Counted from the stretch's first letter, positions 17,558-27,836 are shown. The stretch: DNA of 57,315 nucleotides from Pseudorhodoplanes sp. (GCA_022843165.1 JALHOD010000021.1:1-57315); one strand, 5' to 3'. The notes: generated by a model not told the origin, from the sequence alone. Numbers and translations are program-made.

Positions 17558-19009
17558 TCAGGCCACCTCGAACCACGCGGCCATGCCGGTCTCCTGATGC
17601 TCCAGCATGTGGCAATGGATCATCCACTTGCCGGGATTGTCGGCGACAAATGCGATGCGGGCGGTCTGACGCGGTTGCACCACGATGGTGTCGAGCCAGA
17701 ACGGCTTCCAGCCGTCATCGCGATTGTCCAGCAGCCGGAAGTGATGGCCGTGCAGATGCATGGCGTGCGGGAAGGCCGTGTTGTTGTTGAAGGCGAGCAT
17801 GACGGCGCGGCCGAGCTTGACGCTGAACAGCGCCGGACCGTGATGCCCCGACGAGGCAAAGCCCGCCATGGTCCACAGCCGGGCAGACGGATCGATACCA
17901 TGTCCCGGAATCGCCGTGCCGCCATGCATGCGGCCCATCATCATCGCGCTCATCGCGCCGCCTTCCAGCGGGATGTCGAGGCGCAATGCGGATTTGAAAT
18001 CGATCATCTGCGGCAGCGGGTTGGCGGGCAGGGCGGCGGGTTCGGCACGCGGGGCGGGACGGGCCTTCTCGCCCTGCTCGTAGACCAGACGGGCCACCGC
18101 CACCTCGTCGCCGTTTCCGGTATCGACCAGGATCGGTGACGTGCTGCCGGGATCGCGGGTCGCATCGATGAACAGATCGACCCGGTTGCCGGGGCCGAGC
18201 GTGACGCGGGTGTCGCGGGCCGGAAACGGTTCCGCCGGCTGGCCGTCAATCGCCATGACCCAGGCGGAATGGTCCTGGATGCGCAAGGGAAACACGCGGG
18301 CATTGGCGGCATTGATCAGCCGCAGGCGCAGCCGTTCGTTGGTCCGCACCGGGATGGCGAGACCCGCTTCGCTGTTGGCGGTGAGATGCCGCCCCAGCCG
18401 CCCGGCATGCGCGGCGTCGTGGACGGAGCGGAAACTCGCCTCATGGATGCGGCCGTCCTCGGCCAGTCTCCAGTCGTCGAGCACCACGACGATGTCGCGC
18501 TCGAGCGCGACGATCGTGGGTTCTTCGACGATTAAAACCCCGTACAGACCGCGCTCGAGCTGCTCCGACGAATAGAGATGCGAATGGTACCAAAAGGTGC
18601 CGGCATCCGGCACCTTGAAACGATAGTCAAAGCTCTTACCCGGCTCGACCGGGTCTTGGGTGAGATGGGGGACGCCGTCCATGGCGTTGGGGAGTCGCAG
18701 GCCATGCCAATGGATCAGGGTCGGCTCGGAAAGTTCGTTGATCAGCCTGACCTTCAGCTCGTCGCCCTGTTTCACCCTGAGGGTGGTGCCGGGAACGGCA
18801 CCGTCATAGCCCCAGATCGGCGTTTCTGGCCGGTCGGCACCCCGCAGATGAACTTTCCCTTGCCGTGCGCGCAGGATGTGGAAGCCGTCGCCGCTGGGAG
18901 CGGGATGCGCAGATTGCCCCAACCCGACCGTTGGCGCCCCAATCATGACGACCGAGGCAGCAAGGCCCTGAATGACGTGTCGGCGGGTGAGGTGGGTGTA
19001 GACAGACAT
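17558..19009 (-). CDS. Tat-exported multicopper oxidase (CueO/SufI-like)
   Basis: A 483-residue three-cupredoxin-domain oxidase, probably periplasmic. The N-terminus has a twin-arginine signal (TRRHVIQGLAASVVMIG, about 8-24). All copper ligands are visible: HWHG (100-103), HSH (142-144), HAMHLHGHH (415-423) and HCHMLEHQETGM (465-476), where Cys466, His471 and Met476 form the type 1 site. A Met-rich patch AMSAMMMGRMHGG (352-364) lies before the last domain, recalling the cuprous-ion-binding region of CueO, so copper tolerance is the best guess. Laccase activity on other substrates cannot be excluded. The frame begins earlier (19081), but this ATG puts the Tat motif at the right distance. Confidence 0.9.
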   Translation of the reverse strand: MSVYTHLTRRHVIQGLAASVVMIGAPTVGLGQSAHPAPSGDGFHILRARQGKVHLRGADRPETPIWGYDGAVPGTTLRVKQGDELKVRLINELSEPTLIHWHGLRLPNAMDGVPHLTQDPVEPGKSFDYRFKVPDAGTFWYHSHLYSSEQLERGLYGVLIVEEPTIVALERDIVVVLDDWRLAEDGRIHEASFRSVHDAAHAGRLGRHLTANSEAGLAIPVRTNERLRLRLINAANARVFPLRIQDHSAWVMAIDGQPAEPFPARDTRVTLGPGNRVDLFIDATRDPGSTSPILVDTGNGDEVAVARLVYEQGEKARPAPRAEPAALPANPLPQMIDFKSALRLDIPLEGGAMSAMMMGRMHGGTAIPGHGIDPSARLWTMAGFASSGHHGPALFSVKLGRAVMLAFNNNTAFPHAMHLHGHHFRLLDNRDDGWKPFWLDTIVVQPRQTARIAFVADNPGKWMIHCHMLEHQETGMAAWFEVA

Positions 19010-19256
19010 GGTAGACGTGTCGGCCTCTCGGGAAGTCATCTTTACAGACATTGCGCCACACTCTTGCGGCCAGCAATACAACTCCGCGGTATCGCCGACC
19101 GGCCGGCGATCTTGCCGCCGGCCTGGCGAGGCCTATTTTTATGGTGCAGGCTCCAGAACGCATGTTATAAGCCGCGCCGCTCGGCCGGATTTGCGGTGCC
19201 GCGCGATGCCCCTGATGCGGCGTCAGAATACGGCGTCCAGAACATGGAATTTTTGG

Positions 19257-19341
<85 letters not shown>

Positions 19342-19447
19342 GGCCCCAGACGTTCCGGACCGGACGCCGTCGCTTTGGACGTTGCTGGTTACGGGTGCTC
19401 CCGACAATACGACGCCGCATGCGCGGCGACAAGGAACGAAGACAGTC

Positions 19448-20803
19448 ATGCAGGTGACAGAAACGCTTTCGGAAGGCTTGCGGCGTGAATTCCGCGTCCT
19501 GATCCCCGCCGGAGAACTCGACTCCAAGGTCAATGATCGCCTCGGCGAGATGAAGGATCGTGTCCGCATCAACGGCTTCCGTCCGGGAAAGGTGCCGGTC
19601 GCCCATCTGAAGCGCGTCTATGGCCGCTCCGCGATGGCGGAGGCGATTGAGGCCGCGGTGCGTGACGTCAACGCCAAGATCGTGGCCGACAACAATTTCC
19701 GTCTCGCGACCCAGCCGCAGGTCACACTACCGACCGAAGAGAAAGCGGTCGAGGACGTGATCGGGGGCAAATCCGATCTGTCCTATACGGTTGCGATGGA
19801 GATTCTTGCGCCAATCGAATTCGCGGATTTCAAGTCGATTTCGCTGACCAAGCTGGTGGCCGATGTCACCGATGACCAGATCGAGGAAGCGCTGAAGAAG
19901 ATTGCGGAGCAGAACCGGCCGTTCTCCGACAAGGGCGAGGGCGCCAAGGCCGAGAGCGGCGACCGCATCATCATGTCGTTCGTGGGCAAGATCGACGGCA
20001 CGCCGTTCGAAGGCGGCGCGGGCGAGGATGTCGCCCTGCAGCTTGGCTTGGGGCAATTCATTCCGGGCTTCGAAGATCAGTTGGTCGGAATCGCAGCCGG
20101 CGAACAGCGCGTGGTGAAAGTGGCGTTCCCGGCGAATTATCCGGCGGCGCATCTTGCCGGCAAGGACGCCGAATTCGACGTCACCGCAAAGAGCATCGAG
20201 GCGCCGAAGGACGTTGCGATCGACGAGGATTTCGCCAAGTCGCTGGGCCTGGAATCGCTCGAGAAGCTGAAAGATGCGGTGAAGGAACGCCTGGCCCGCG
20301 ACAACGAGGCGGCCTCGCGTCAGCGCTTGAAGCGGCAGCTCTTCGATGCACTGGACGAGATGCATAAATTCGACGTGCCGCCGGGGTTGTTCGAGCAGGA
20401 ATTCCAGAATCTCTGGCAGGCGGCGCAAACCGAGATGCAGCGTGAAGGCAAGACTTTCGCCGACGAGAACACGACGGAAGAAGCCGAGCAGGCCGAGTAT
20501 CGCAAAATCGCGAACCGTCGCGTTCGCCTTGGTCTGTTGCTGGACGAGATCGGCCGGCGCAACGAACTGACCGTGACCGACGACGAGACCACGCGTGCGG
20601 TGGTCGAGCATATCCGCCAGTTCCCGGGCCGCGAGCAGGAATTGTGGGACACGTTCCGCAAGAACCCGGAGGCCCTGGCGACCGTCCGCGCGCCGATTCT
20701 GGAAAACAAGGTGACCGACTTCCTGTTCGCCCTGGCCAAGGTGACGGACAAGAAAGTGACGCGTGACGAGCTTTATCGCGACGACGACGATAAGGCGGCT
20801 TAA
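19448..20803 (+). CDS. tig: Trigger factor (ribosome-associated chaperone, PPIase)
   Basis: Binds nascent chains at the ribosome exit tunnel and has prolyl isomerase activity. The 451-residue product shows the three domains in order. The ribosome-binding domain (about 1-120) includes the [18 protein letters not shown] signature near residue 40. The FKBP-like domain (about 165-245) contains [20 protein letters not shown]. The helical C-terminal chaperone domain ends in the acidic DDDDKAA. The start at the ATG before [10 protein letters not shown] is the conserved one; the frame extends upstream into the tRNA gene and must not be used. Order tig-clpP-clpX-lon is conserved. Confidence 0.97.
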   Translation: MQVTETLSEGLRREFRVLIPAGELDSKVNDRLGEMKDRVRINGFRPGKVPVAHLKRVYGRSAMAEAIEAAVRDVNAKIVADNNFRLATQPQVTLPTEEKAVEDVIGGKSDLSYTVAMEILAPIEFADFKSISLTKLVADVTDDQIEEALKKIAEQNRPFSDKGEGAKAESGDRIIMSFVGKIDGTPFEGGAGEDVALQLGLGQFIPGFEDQLVGIAAGEQRVVKVAFPANYPAAHLAGKDAEFDVTAKSIEAPKDVAIDEDFAKSLGLESLEKLKDAVKERLARDNEAASRQRLKRQLFDALDEMHKFDVPPGLFEQEFQNLWQAAQTEMQREGKTFADENTTEEAEQAEYRKIANRRVRLGLLLDEIGRRNELTVTDDETTRAVVEHIRQFPGREQELWDTFRKNPEALATVRAPILENKVTDFLFALAKVTDKKVTRDELYRDDDDKAA

Positions 20804-20904
20804 CCAACGCGACCTAGGCGACTTAACCATCGTCACCTATATGTGCCGTCGCGGGGTCACGCCCGCGGCCGAAGGCGCTATGGTAGCGCATTGCGATTCG
20901 AGCG

Positions 20905-20921
20905 GCGGCCCCGAGGGCCGC
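20905..20921 (+). promoter_or_regulatory. Hairpin immediately before the clpP ribosome site
   Basis: GCGGCCC and GGGCCGC form a seven-base, all-GC stem with a three-base loop that ends one base before the AGGAG ribosome site of clpP. Its position could limit or tune ribosome access; no T run follows, so it is not a terminator. Confidence 0.35.
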
Positions 20922-20931
20922 AGGAGATGTC

Positions 20932-21564
20932 ATGAGAGATCCCGTCGATACCTATATGAATTATCTGGTCCCGGTTGTGGTCGAACAGACCAATCGCGGG
21001 GAACGCTCCTATGACATCTACTCGCGCCTTCTGAAGGAGCGCATCATTTTCATCACCGGCCCGATCGAGGACGGCATGGCGACCGTCATCGTCGCGCAAT
21101 TGCTGTTTCTGGAAGCGGAAAATCCGAAGAAGGAAATTTCGATGTACATCAACTCGCCCGGCGGCGTGGTGACATCGGGCATGGCGATATACGACACGAT
21201 GCAATTCATCCGTCCTGCCGTGTCGACCTTGTGCATCGGTCAGGCTGCATCGATGGGGTCTTTGCTGCTGACGGCCGGCCAGAAGGATTTGCGCTTCGCC
21301 CTTCCGAATGCCCGCATCATGGTTCATCAGCCGTCCGGCGGTTTCCAGGGGCAGGCCACCGATATCATGCTGCACGCGCAGGAAATCCTGAACCTCAAAA
21401 AGCGGCTCAACGAAATCTACATGAAGCACACCGGCCAGCCGCTGAAGAAGATCGAGGATGCGCTGGAGCGCGACTATTTCCTGACTGCGGATGCCGCCAA
21501 GGAGTTCGGGCTGGTCGACAAAGTCATCGACAAGCGGATGGAAGAACCGCCGGTGAAGGCCTGA
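20932..21564 (+). CDS. clpP: ATP-dependent Clp protease proteolytic subunit
   Basis: Tetradecameric serine protease that degrades substrates fed by ClpX or ClpA. The 210 residues include the catalytic triad: Ser107 in GQAASMGS, His132 in [11 protein letters not shown] and Asp181 in LERDYFLTA. Length and start ([20 protein letters not shown]) are typical for rhizobial ClpP. It lies 128 bases after tig and 395 before clpX, so clpX may have its own promoter. Confidence 0.97.
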   Translation: MRDPVDTYMNYLVPVVVEQTNRGERSYDIYSRLLKERIIFITGPIEDGMATVIVAQLLFLEAENPKKEISMYINSPGGVVTSGMAIYDTMQFIRPAVSTLCIGQAASMGSLLLTAGQKDLRFALPNARIMVHQPSGGFQGQATDIMLHAQEILNLKKRLNEIYMKHTGQPLKKIEDALERDYFLTADAAKEFGLVDKVIDKRMEEPPVKA

Positions 21565-21959
21565 CGGTGTTGGGACGGCAGGTGGAACCTGCGGGCGGCC
21601 GGTGGGCATACGAATCGCGCCCGCATTCGACCGCTGTCCGGCCCGATTTTCGCGCTATGCGAGTATCGTTGCCGGTTTTCGGCGGCTGTGTCCGGAGATT
21701 TCCTATCAAAAGGTCTTATTCTGCCCCTGCAAAAGGCTTGTCTGCGGCCTCGGGCGCATTATTCAAAGTCCGGTTATCATTAATGGATTCTTGATTGTCC
21801 CGCCCTTAGCATGTTTGGCTAGTGTTAGGATAAAAGTGGGATAGGGGGAGGAATTCGAGACCATCTGTGCCTGCCGGGCCACATCATGCCAGGCGCTCGG
21901 ATGCTAGGTTTTACGGGTGCCGTGAGGCGCGCGTTCTTGAGAATCGAACGGAGATTGGA
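21565..21959. other. Intergenic region clpP-clpX, no gene supported
   Basis: The stretch becomes AT-rich from about 21705 to 21845, consistent with promoter DNA for clpX, but no convincing -35/-10 pair was found. A strong GGGGGAGG at 21844-21851 lies 15 bases before an in-frame GTG (21867) that would extend ClpX by 31 residues; the ClpX family start argues against using it. The short open frames here have no recognisable product. Confidence 0.5.
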
Positions 21960-23234
21960 ATGAGCAAAGCAAGCGGCGGCGACTCCAAGAACACGCTTTA
22001 TTGCTCGTTCTGCGGCAAGAGCCAGCACGAGGTGCGCAAGCTCATCGCCGGTCCGACCGTCTTCATCTGCGACGAATGCGTCGAGCTCTGCATGGACATC
22101 ATCCGCGAGGAGAACAAATCCTCGCTGGTGAAGTCGCGCGACGGCATCCCGACGCCGAAGGAAATCTGCAAGGTCCTCGATGACTATGTCATCGGCCAGC
22201 AGCATGCGAAGCGGGTGCTCTCGGTTGCGGTGCACAACCACTACAAGCGCCTCAATCACCAGACCAAGCACAACGACGTCGAACTGGCGAAGTCGAACAT
22301 CCTGCTGATCGGCCCGACCGGTTCGGGCAAGACGCTGCTGGCGCAGACGCTGGCGCGCATCCTTGACGTGCCGTTCACGATGGCGGACGCCACCACGCTG
22401 ACCGAAGCCGGCTATGTCGGCGAGGACGTCGAGAACATCATCCTGAAGCTGCTGCAGTCCGCCGACTACAATGTTGAGCGGGCCCAGCGCGGCATTGTCT
22501 ATATCGACGAAATCGACAAGATCAGCCGCAAATCCGACAATCCCTCGATCACCCGCGACGTGTCGGGCGAGGGCGTGCAACAGGCCTTGCTCAAGATCAT
22601 GGAAGGCACCGTAGCCTCGGTGCCTCCGCAGGGCGGCCGCAAGCATCCGCAGCAGGAATTCCTGCAGGTCGATACCACCAATATTCTGTTCGTCTGCGGC
22701 GGCGCCTTTGCCGGCTTGGACAAGATCATTTCCGCGCGCGGCCGTTCCACCTCGATCGGTTTCGGCGCGACCGTGCGTGCGCCGGAAGACCGCCGGGCAG
22801 GCGAAATCTTCCGTGAGGTCGAGCCGGAAGATTTGCTGAAATACGGGCTGATCCCGGAATTCGTCGGCCGCTTGCCGGTGGTCGCCACGCTGGAGGATCT
22901 TGACGAGGCGTCGTTGAAGAAGATCCTGATCGAGCCGAAAAATGCGCTGGTGAAGCAATACCAGCGGCTGTTCGAGATGGAGAATATCGACCTGACCCTG
23001 GCCGAAGAGGCCCTTGGCGCCATTGCCCGCAAGGCGATCGAGCGCAAGACCGGCGCCCGCGGCCTGCGGTCGATCATGGAAGGTATCCTGCTGGATACCA
23101 TGTTCGACCTGCCGAGCCTGGAAGGGGTCGAGGAGGTCGTGATCTCCCGGGAAGTCGTGGAGGGCACCGCGCGGCCGCTCTACATCTATGCCGACCGGTC
23201 TGACCGGGCAGGCGAGGCCCCTGCGAGCGCTTGA
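21960..23234 (+). CDS. clpX: ClpXP protease unfoldase subunit ClpX
   Basis: Hexameric AAA+ unfoldase that delivers substrates to ClpP. The 424 residues begin with the N-terminal zinc domain (Cys15, Cys18, Cys37, Cys40). The AAA+ domain follows, with Walker A GPTGSGKT (118-125), Walker [11 protein letters not shown] and the pore region around [18 protein letters not shown]. The sensor-2 region is [13 protein letters not shown]. The ATG is preceded by GGAG at 21950-21953 and gives the conserved MSKASGGD start. Confidence 0.97.
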   Translation: MSKASGGDSKNTLYCSFCGKSQHEVRKLIAGPTVFICDECVELCMDIIREENKSSLVKSRDGIPTPKEICKVLDDYVIGQQHAKRVLSVAVHNHYKRLNHQTKHNDVELAKSNILLIGPTGSGKTLLAQTLARILDVPFTMADATTLTEAGYVGEDVENIILKLLQSADYNVERAQRGIVYIDEIDKISRKSDNPSITRDVSGEGVQQALLKIMEGTVASVPPQGGRKHPQQEFLQVDTTNILFVCGGAFAGLDKIISARGRSTSIGFGATVRAPEDRRAGEIFREVEPEDLLKYGLIPEFVGRLPVVATLEDLDEASLKKILIEPKNALVKQYQRLFEMENIDLTLAEEALGAIARKAIERKTGARGLRSIMEGILLDTMFDLPSLEGVEEVVISREVVEGTARPLYIYADRSDRAGEAPASA

Positions 23235-23538
23235 TAACTCCGGCGTGGTGCGACTCTGCGCCGAGAATCGCCTTAAGCTGCACTGCCCCATGCGTTTGTG
23301 GGGTGCTTGGACGCATGCTCACGATCTTGACACGACCGCACTGCGACTCCACCTAATGCATGCGAACAGAACGCGTACGAAGGCGAAATGATCAATCCGG
23401 GCGGGGTTTCGTACCCACCTCCCGCGCATGGTGTCCGGACCGACGGACCATGCTCCCACCCGGCCTCCCAGGCACTCCCCTATGGTTGCGCATCATGCGG
23501 ACCGCGAGGAGGGGCACAACAATAAGGAAATACGGGCT
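23235..23538. other. Intergenic region clpX-lon with possible promoter
   Basis: A perfect TTGACA at 23327-23332 is followed 19 bases later by CCTAAT (23352-23357). This spacing is long for sigma-70 and does not fit the alphaproteobacterial RpoH pattern either. A lon heat-shock promoter would be expected here, but it is not clear from the sequence. No gene or terminator is supported. Confidence 0.35.
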
Positions 23539-25968
23539 ATGACCACGTCCAACAAGCCGCGCCCGCCGTTGATTGCCGGAGAGACCAAGGCCTATCCGGT
23601 CCTTCCGTTGCGCGACATCGTCGTTTTTCCGCACATGATCGTGCCGCTGTTCGTGGGCCGCGAGAAATCGATCAAGGCCCTCGAAGAGGTGATGCGGTCC
23701 GACACCTTCATTCTGCTGGCCACCCAGAAGAACGCCTCCGACGACGATCCGTCGACGGAGTCGATCTATGAGGTCGGCACGATTGCGAGCGTCCTTCAGC
23801 TGCTGAAGCTGCCCGACGGCACCGTCAAGGTGCTGGTCGAAGGCGCGCAGCGCGCCAAAGTGCTCAAATACACCGATCGCAGTGAATATTATGAAGCCGA
23901 CGCGGTTGTGATCGAGGACGAACTCGGCGAGCCGGTCGAGGCGGAAGCGCTGGCGCGCTCGGTTGTGACTGAGTTCGAAAGCTATGTGAAACTCAACAAG
24001 AAAGTGTCGCCGGAAGTCGTCGGCGTGGTCCAGCAGATTGAGGACTATGCCAAGCTCGGCGATACCGTTGCCTCGCATCTTGCGGTCAAGATTCCCGACA
24101 AGCAGGGGATCCTCGAGACCATCAGCGTGCCGCAGCGGCTGGAAAAGGTTCTGGGCCTGATGGAGAGCGAAATCTCCGTGTTGCAGGTCGAGAAGCGCAT
24201 TCGCACGCGTGTGAAGCGTCAGATGGAGAAGACGCAGCGCGAATATTATCTCAACGAGCAGATGAAGGCGATCCAGAAGGAACTGGGCGACGAGGACGGC
24301 AAGGACGAACTCGCCGAACTCGAAGACAAGATCAAGAAGACCAAGTTCACAAAGGAAGCCCGCGAAAAGGCGCAGCACGAACTCAAGAAGCTGCGGCAGA
24401 TGTCGCCGATGTCGGCTGAAGCGACGGTCGTGCGCAACTATCTCGACTGGCTGATCTCGATTCCGTGGAACAAGAAGACCAAGGTCAAGAAAGACCTGAA
24501 GCTGGCGCAGGATATCCTCGACGCTGACCACTTTGGCCTGGAGAAGGTCAAGGACCGTATCGTCGAGTATCTCGCCGTGCAGCAGCGGGCCAACAAGCTG
24601 ACCGGTCCGATCCTGTGTCTGGTCGGCCCTCCGGGCGTCGGCAAGACCTCGCTCGGCAAGTCGATCGCCAAGGCGACCGGCCGCGAATTCGTGCGCGTGT
24701 CGCTCGGTGGCGTGCGTGACGAAGCGGAGATCCGCGGGCATCGCCGGACCTATATCGGTTCGATGCCCGGCAAGATCATCCAGTCGATGCGCAAGGCCAA
24801 GTCGTCGAATCCGCTGTTCCTGCTCGACGAGATCGACAAGATGGGCGCCGATTTCCGCGGCGATCCGTCCTCGGCTCTGCTTGAGGTGCTCGATCCCGAA
24901 CAGAACGCGACATTCAGCGATCACTATCTCGAGGTTGATTACGATCTTTCCAACGTGATGTTCATCACCACGGCGAATACGCTCAATATTCCCGGACCGT
25001 TGATGGACCGCATGGAGATCATTCGTATCGCCGGCTATACTGAAGATGAAAAGGTCGAGATTGCCCGCAAGCACCTCATTCCGCATGCGATCGGCAAGCA
25101 CGGCCTCGAATCCAAGGAGTGGACAATCGACGACGATGCCTTGCTGACGCTCATCCGCCGTTACACGCGGGAAGCGGGTGTCCGCAATCTCGAACGCGAA
25201 CTGTCGTCGCTGATCCGCAAGGCGGTCAAGGATCTGGTCATCTCGAAGAAGAAGATGGTCAAGGTCGATGCCAAGAGCCTGGGAGAGTATCTCGGCGTGC
25301 CGAAATACCGGTACGGCGAGGTCGAGGACACCGACCAGATCGGCGTCGTCACCGGCCTGGCCTGGACCGATGTTGGCGGCGAGTTGCTCACCATCGAAGG
25401 CGCGATGATGCCCGGCAAGGGCAAGATGACCGTTACCGGCAATCTGCGTGACGTCATGAAGGAGTCGATCTCGGCGGCGGCGTCTTACGTCCGGTCGCGG
25501 GCGATTGCCTTCGGCATCGAGCCTCCGCTGTTCGACCGCCGCGACATCCACGTGCACGTGCCGGAAGGCGCGACGCCCAAGGATGGACCTTCGGCCGGCG
25601 TGGCCATGGTCACGGCCATCGTGTCGGTGATGACCGGAATTCCGGTTCGCCGTGATGTGGCGATGACCGGTGAGATCACCTTGCGCGGCCGTGTGTTGCC
25701 GATCGGGGGCTTGAAGGAAAAGCTCCTGGCGGCGTTGCGCGGCGGCATCAAGACGGTCTTGATCCCGGAGGAGAACGCGAAGGATCTCGCGGATATTTCC
25801 GAGAACGTGAAGAGCGGTCTGGACATCATCCCGGTCTCGCGGATGGACGAGGTGCTGGCGCGCGCCCTGGTGCGCAAGCCAGAGCCCATCCAGTGGGAAG
25901 AGACGCCCGCCAAGGCGGCGCCGGATGGCGCTGTGGAGGAGGATTCCTCCGGCCTGACCGCGCACTGA
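23539..25968 (+). CDS. lon: ATP-dependent Lon protease
   Basis: Homohexameric AAA+ serine protease that degrades misfolded and regulatory proteins in the cytoplasm. The 809 residues comprise the N-terminal substrate domain (starting [20 protein letters not shown], about 20-40) and a coiled-coil linker. The ATPase carries Walker A GPPGVGKT (363-370) and [10 protein letters not shown]. The protease domain has the catalytic dyad Ser685 in [10 protein letters not shown] and Lys728 in [16 protein letters not shown] at 23525-23530 fixes the ATG; the frame is open from 23428, but that part has no conserved sequence. A terminator follows the gene. Confidence 0.97.
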   Translation: MTTSNKPRPPLIAGETKAYPVLPLRDIVVFPHMIVPLFVGREKSIKALEEVMRSDTFILLATQKNASDDDPSTESIYEVGTIASVLQLLKLPDGTVKVLVEGAQRAKVLKYTDRSEYYEADAVVIEDELGEPVEAEALARSVVTEFESYVKLNKKVSPEVVGVVQQIEDYAKLGDTVASHLAVKIPDKQGILETISVPQRLEKVLGLMESEISVLQVEKRIRTRVKRQMEKTQREYYLNEQMKAIQKELGDEDGKDELAELEDKIKKTKFTKEAREKAQHELKKLRQMSPMSAEATVVRNYLDWLISIPWNKKTKVKKDLKLAQDILDADHFGLEKVKDRIVEYLAVQQRANKLTGPILCLVGPPGVGKTSLGKSIAKATGREFVRVSLGGVRDEAEIRGHRRTYIGSMPGKIIQSMRKAKSSNPLFLLDEIDKMGADFRGDPSSALLEVLDPEQNATFSDHYLEVDYDLSNVMFITTANTLNIPGPLMDRMEIIRIAGYTEDEKVEIARKHLIPHAIGKHGLESKEWTIDDDALLTLIRRYTREAGVRNLERELSSLIRKAVKDLVISKKKMVKVDAKSLGEYLGVPKYRYGEVEDTDQIGVVTGLAWTDVGGELLTIEGAMMPGKGKMTVTGNLRDVMKESISAAASYVRSRAIAFGIEPPLFDRRDIHVHVPEGATPKDGPSAGVAMVTAIVSVMTGIPVRRDVAMTGEITLRGRVLPIGGLKEKLLAALRGGIKTVLIPEENAKDLADISENVKSGLDIIPVSRMDEVLARALVRKPEPIQWEETPAKAAPDGAVEEDSSGLTAH

Positions 25969-25992
25969 TCGATTGCACTTGAAATGACTGGC

Positions 25993-26019
25993 GGCGGCGC
26001 CTCTGGCGTCGCCGTTTTT
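25993..26019 (+). terminator. Rho-independent terminator after lon
   Basis: GGCGGCGCC (25993-26001) pairs with GGCGTCGCC (26005-26013), with one G-T wobble and a three-base loop. GTTTTT follows. It is 24 bases after the lon stop. Confidence 0.85.
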
Positions 26020-26072
26020 CGTGCCGCCTGCCTTGCCTCGCATGGGGGTGGAGAGATAAGGGAAGGCGCAGG

Positions 26073-26148
26073 GGGCGGTTAGCTCAGCTGGTAGAGCGCC
26101 TGCTTTACACGCAGGATGTCGGCGGTTCGATCCCGTCACCGCCCACCA
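26073..26148 (+). tRNA. tRNA-Val (anticodon UAC)
   Basis: A 76-base cloverleaf with encoded CCA. The acceptor GGGCGGT pairs with ACCGCCC, the D arm has AGCTCAGCTGGTAGAGC, the anticodon stem CCTGC/GCAGG holds loop TTTACAC with anticodon TAC, and the T arm contains GGTTCGATCCC. It reads GUA and related Val codons. Confidence 0.97.
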
Positions 26149-26473
26149 TCAGATATCGATCCTGATAAAACGTCGTCAGGTATTCGCGCGGACATCCCAA
26201 TGCGGCCGGCCGCGGCTATCCGAAAGCCGCCCGCTGTACCGATCGTCACATTTGTTTCAGGACAGTTTGCTTAAACACTCAAGCCGCAGGCCGCGTTTGT
26301 TCAGCCTGAACACACTTCTTTGTCATTGCAGCGTCATCTGTGAGATCAAACCTTTCTCAAAGCGCTGTTTTGCAATGGGTTTTTGTCGTGATCGCGCGGG
26401 CGGTCCGGACGCCTGCGGAATTTGCCGAAGGCACGAACCGGGAATATGATTTTAGGGCAAAGGAGATAATCCT
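26149..26473. other. AT-rich upstream region of the octapeptide-repeat gene
   Basis: This stretch is visibly poorer in GC than its neighbours from about 26250 to 26400. It ends in a recognisable promoter and a strong ribosome site. A short open frame (26252-26449) has no plausible start signal or family and is not called as a gene. Confidence 0.5.
26422..26450 (+). promoter_or_regulatory. Sigma-70-like promoter of the octapeptide-repeat gene
   Basis: TTGCCG (26422-26427), 17 bases, TATGAT (26445-26450). A transcript starting near 26457 would have a leader of only about 17 bases, holding AAAGGAG (26459-26465) eight bases before the ATG. Confidence 0.5.
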
Positions 26474-26749
26474 ATGGCCAAGATGACTTACATTGCCGCA
26501 ACCCTCGGGTTGCTTGTGATTACAAGCACTGTCCCGGTTGCCGCACAACCGCGTCCAGAGAATCCTCCGGGAATGCGTCCGGAGAATCCTCCGGGAGCCC
26601 GTCCGGAAAATCCTCCGGGAATGCGTCCGGAGAATCCTCCGGGAGCCCGTCCGGAAAATCCTCCGGGAGCGCGCCCTGAGAATCCTCCAGGCGCTCGCCC
26701 CGAGACTCCTCCGGGAGCGCGTCCGGAAAACCCGCCGGGCAAGAAATAA
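26474..26749 (+). CDS. Secreted proline-rich octapeptide-repeat protein
   Basis: A 91-residue protein with a signal peptide (MAKMTYIAATLGLLVITSTV, cleaved about VAA-QP near residue 25). The whole mature part is eight copies of RPENPPG plus Ala, Met or Lys; one copy has Thr for Asn. No globular domain is possible, so an extended, polyproline-like periplasmic or surface segment is expected. It has its own promoter and a near-perfect AAAGGAG ribosome site. A metallopeptidase gene follows 124 bases downstream on the same strand. I do not recognise a family; function unknown. Other frames are also open through the repeats because the unit contains no stop codons, but only this frame has a signal peptide and ribosome site. 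Confidence 0.7.
   Translation: MAKMTYIAATLGLLVITSTVPVAAQPRPENPPGMRPENPPGARPENPPGMRPENPPGARPENPPGARPENPPGARPETPPGARPENPPGKK
26552..26743 (+). repeat. Tandem repeat, 8 units of 24 bp
   Basis: Eight in-frame 24-base units, each coding for RPENPPG plus one variable residue. The order of the last residue is M, A, M, A, A, A, A, K. Codon choices are nearly identical between units (for example CGTCCGGAGAATCCTCCGGG), which points to recent duplication or slippage and makes copy number likely to vary between strains. Confidence 0.95.
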
Positions 26750-26873
26750 GCTTCAGGCTTTTTAAGATTAGTTTTCAGTTGTCGCGATTTACCTCATTGC
26801 GGACGGACCTTGTCCAGCCGCAATGAGGATGTTTGTCAGCATAAGACGTCAGATGGTTGACGCGAGGTGTGTC

Positions 26874-27836
26874 ATGAAGATGGGCGTCAGAAATCAATTT
26901 TTATCGTTTGCAGCCGCGATCGGTCTGTTGTGTTGCCCCGTGATCGCTTCCGCCGCCTACGAGCCCATTCCGGCGGAGAAGCTGAAGACCGATCAGTTTG
27001 ACATCGAGTATGTCGAGCCCAAGAATCCGGCGCATCGTCCGATCTACGAGATGATGAAAGAGTCGCGCATTCTTGAGAAGTTCCAGGCTTTTCTGGCTCC
27101 TATCCGTCTCCCGATCAGGATCACCCTGAAGCTCGAAGGCTGTGACGGTGTTGCGAACGCGACCTTCTGGGACGACGCCATCAAGGTTTGCTATGAATAT
27201 CTGGAATATGTTTGGAACCAGACGCCGAAGATGACGAAGCGAGGATTGTCGCCGAAGGATGCGATGGTCGGTCCGCTCGTCGATGTCTTCCTGCACGAAG
27301 CCGGGCATGCCGTGCTCGAAGTGCTGGATATTCCGTTCTTTGGACGCGAAGAGGAGGCGGCGGATTATTTCGCAACCTATCTCCTACTGCAGTTCTGCAA
27401 GGACGACAGCCGGCGGCTCATTCTCGGCGCATCGTTTCTGAGCGGCAGAGAAGCGATGGACGATCAGGGCAAGGCGCCGGAGCTGCGCCTGCTTGCAGAT
27501 ACCCACTCCCTGCCGGCGCAGCGTCATTTCAACCGCTGGTGCATGGCTTATGGTGCAGACCAGGTTCTGTTCGCCGATGCGATCAGTTTCGGCATGCTGC
27601 CGAAGAGCCGGGCGAAACATTGCCGCTATGAATATCAGACGAACGAATATGCCTTCAAAAAACTGATCTCGCCTTACATCGATGAGGAGCTGAAGAAGAA
27701 GGTCATGGCCCGGAAGTGGTTCCAGTTTGAAACACCGGTGGCGGCGACCATGATGGATATGCCGACAGAGACGGCGACTGTTGCACCTGAAGACGCTCCC
27801 AAGGCGTTCCGGCCGTTCGGGGACAGGACTCGCTGA
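26874..27836 (+). CDS. Exported DUF4344-type zinc metallopeptidase
   Basis: A 320-residue secreted protein with a signal peptide (about MKMGVRNQFLSFAAAIGLLC to CPVIASA, cleavage near residue 28). The zinc site is HEAGH (141-145), and EEEAADYFATYLLLQ about 15 residues later supplies the third ligand, likely a Glu. Around it lie conserved-looking Cys residues (CDGVANATFWDDAIKVCYEY) that could form disulfides. The gene matches the DUF4344 putative metallopeptidase family as I recall it; substrate unknown. GAGGTG before this ATG and the signal peptide favour it over the ATG at 26823. It may be co-expressed with the upstream repeat protein. Confidence 0.75.
   Translation: MKMGVRNQFLSFAAAIGLLCCPVIASAAYEPIPAEKLKTDQFDIEYVEPKNPAHRPIYEMMKESRILEKFQAFLAPIRLPIRITLKLEGCDGVANATFWDDAIKVCYEYLEYVWNQTPKMTKRGLSPKDAMVGPLVDVFLHEAGHAVLEVLDIPFFGREEEAADYFATYLLLQFCKDDSRRLILGASFLSGREAMDDQGKAPELRLLADTHSLPAQRHFNRWCMAYGADQVLFADAISFGMLPKSRAKHCRYEYQTNEYAFKKLISPYIDEELKKKVMARKWFQFETPVAATMMDMPTETATVAPEDAPKAFRPFGDRTR

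Noticed and set aside
23392-26139. Very long open frame (915 codons) on the minus strand across lon
   Set aside because: It mirrors the lon coding strand in a GC-rich genome. Its protein is His/Arg/Asp-rich without any domain, while lon is certain by its motifs.
26488-26765. Other open frames through the 24-bp repeats on both strands
   Set aside because: A 24-base unit without stop codons keeps several frames open. Only the plus-strand frame from 26474 has a signal peptide, promoter and ribosome site.
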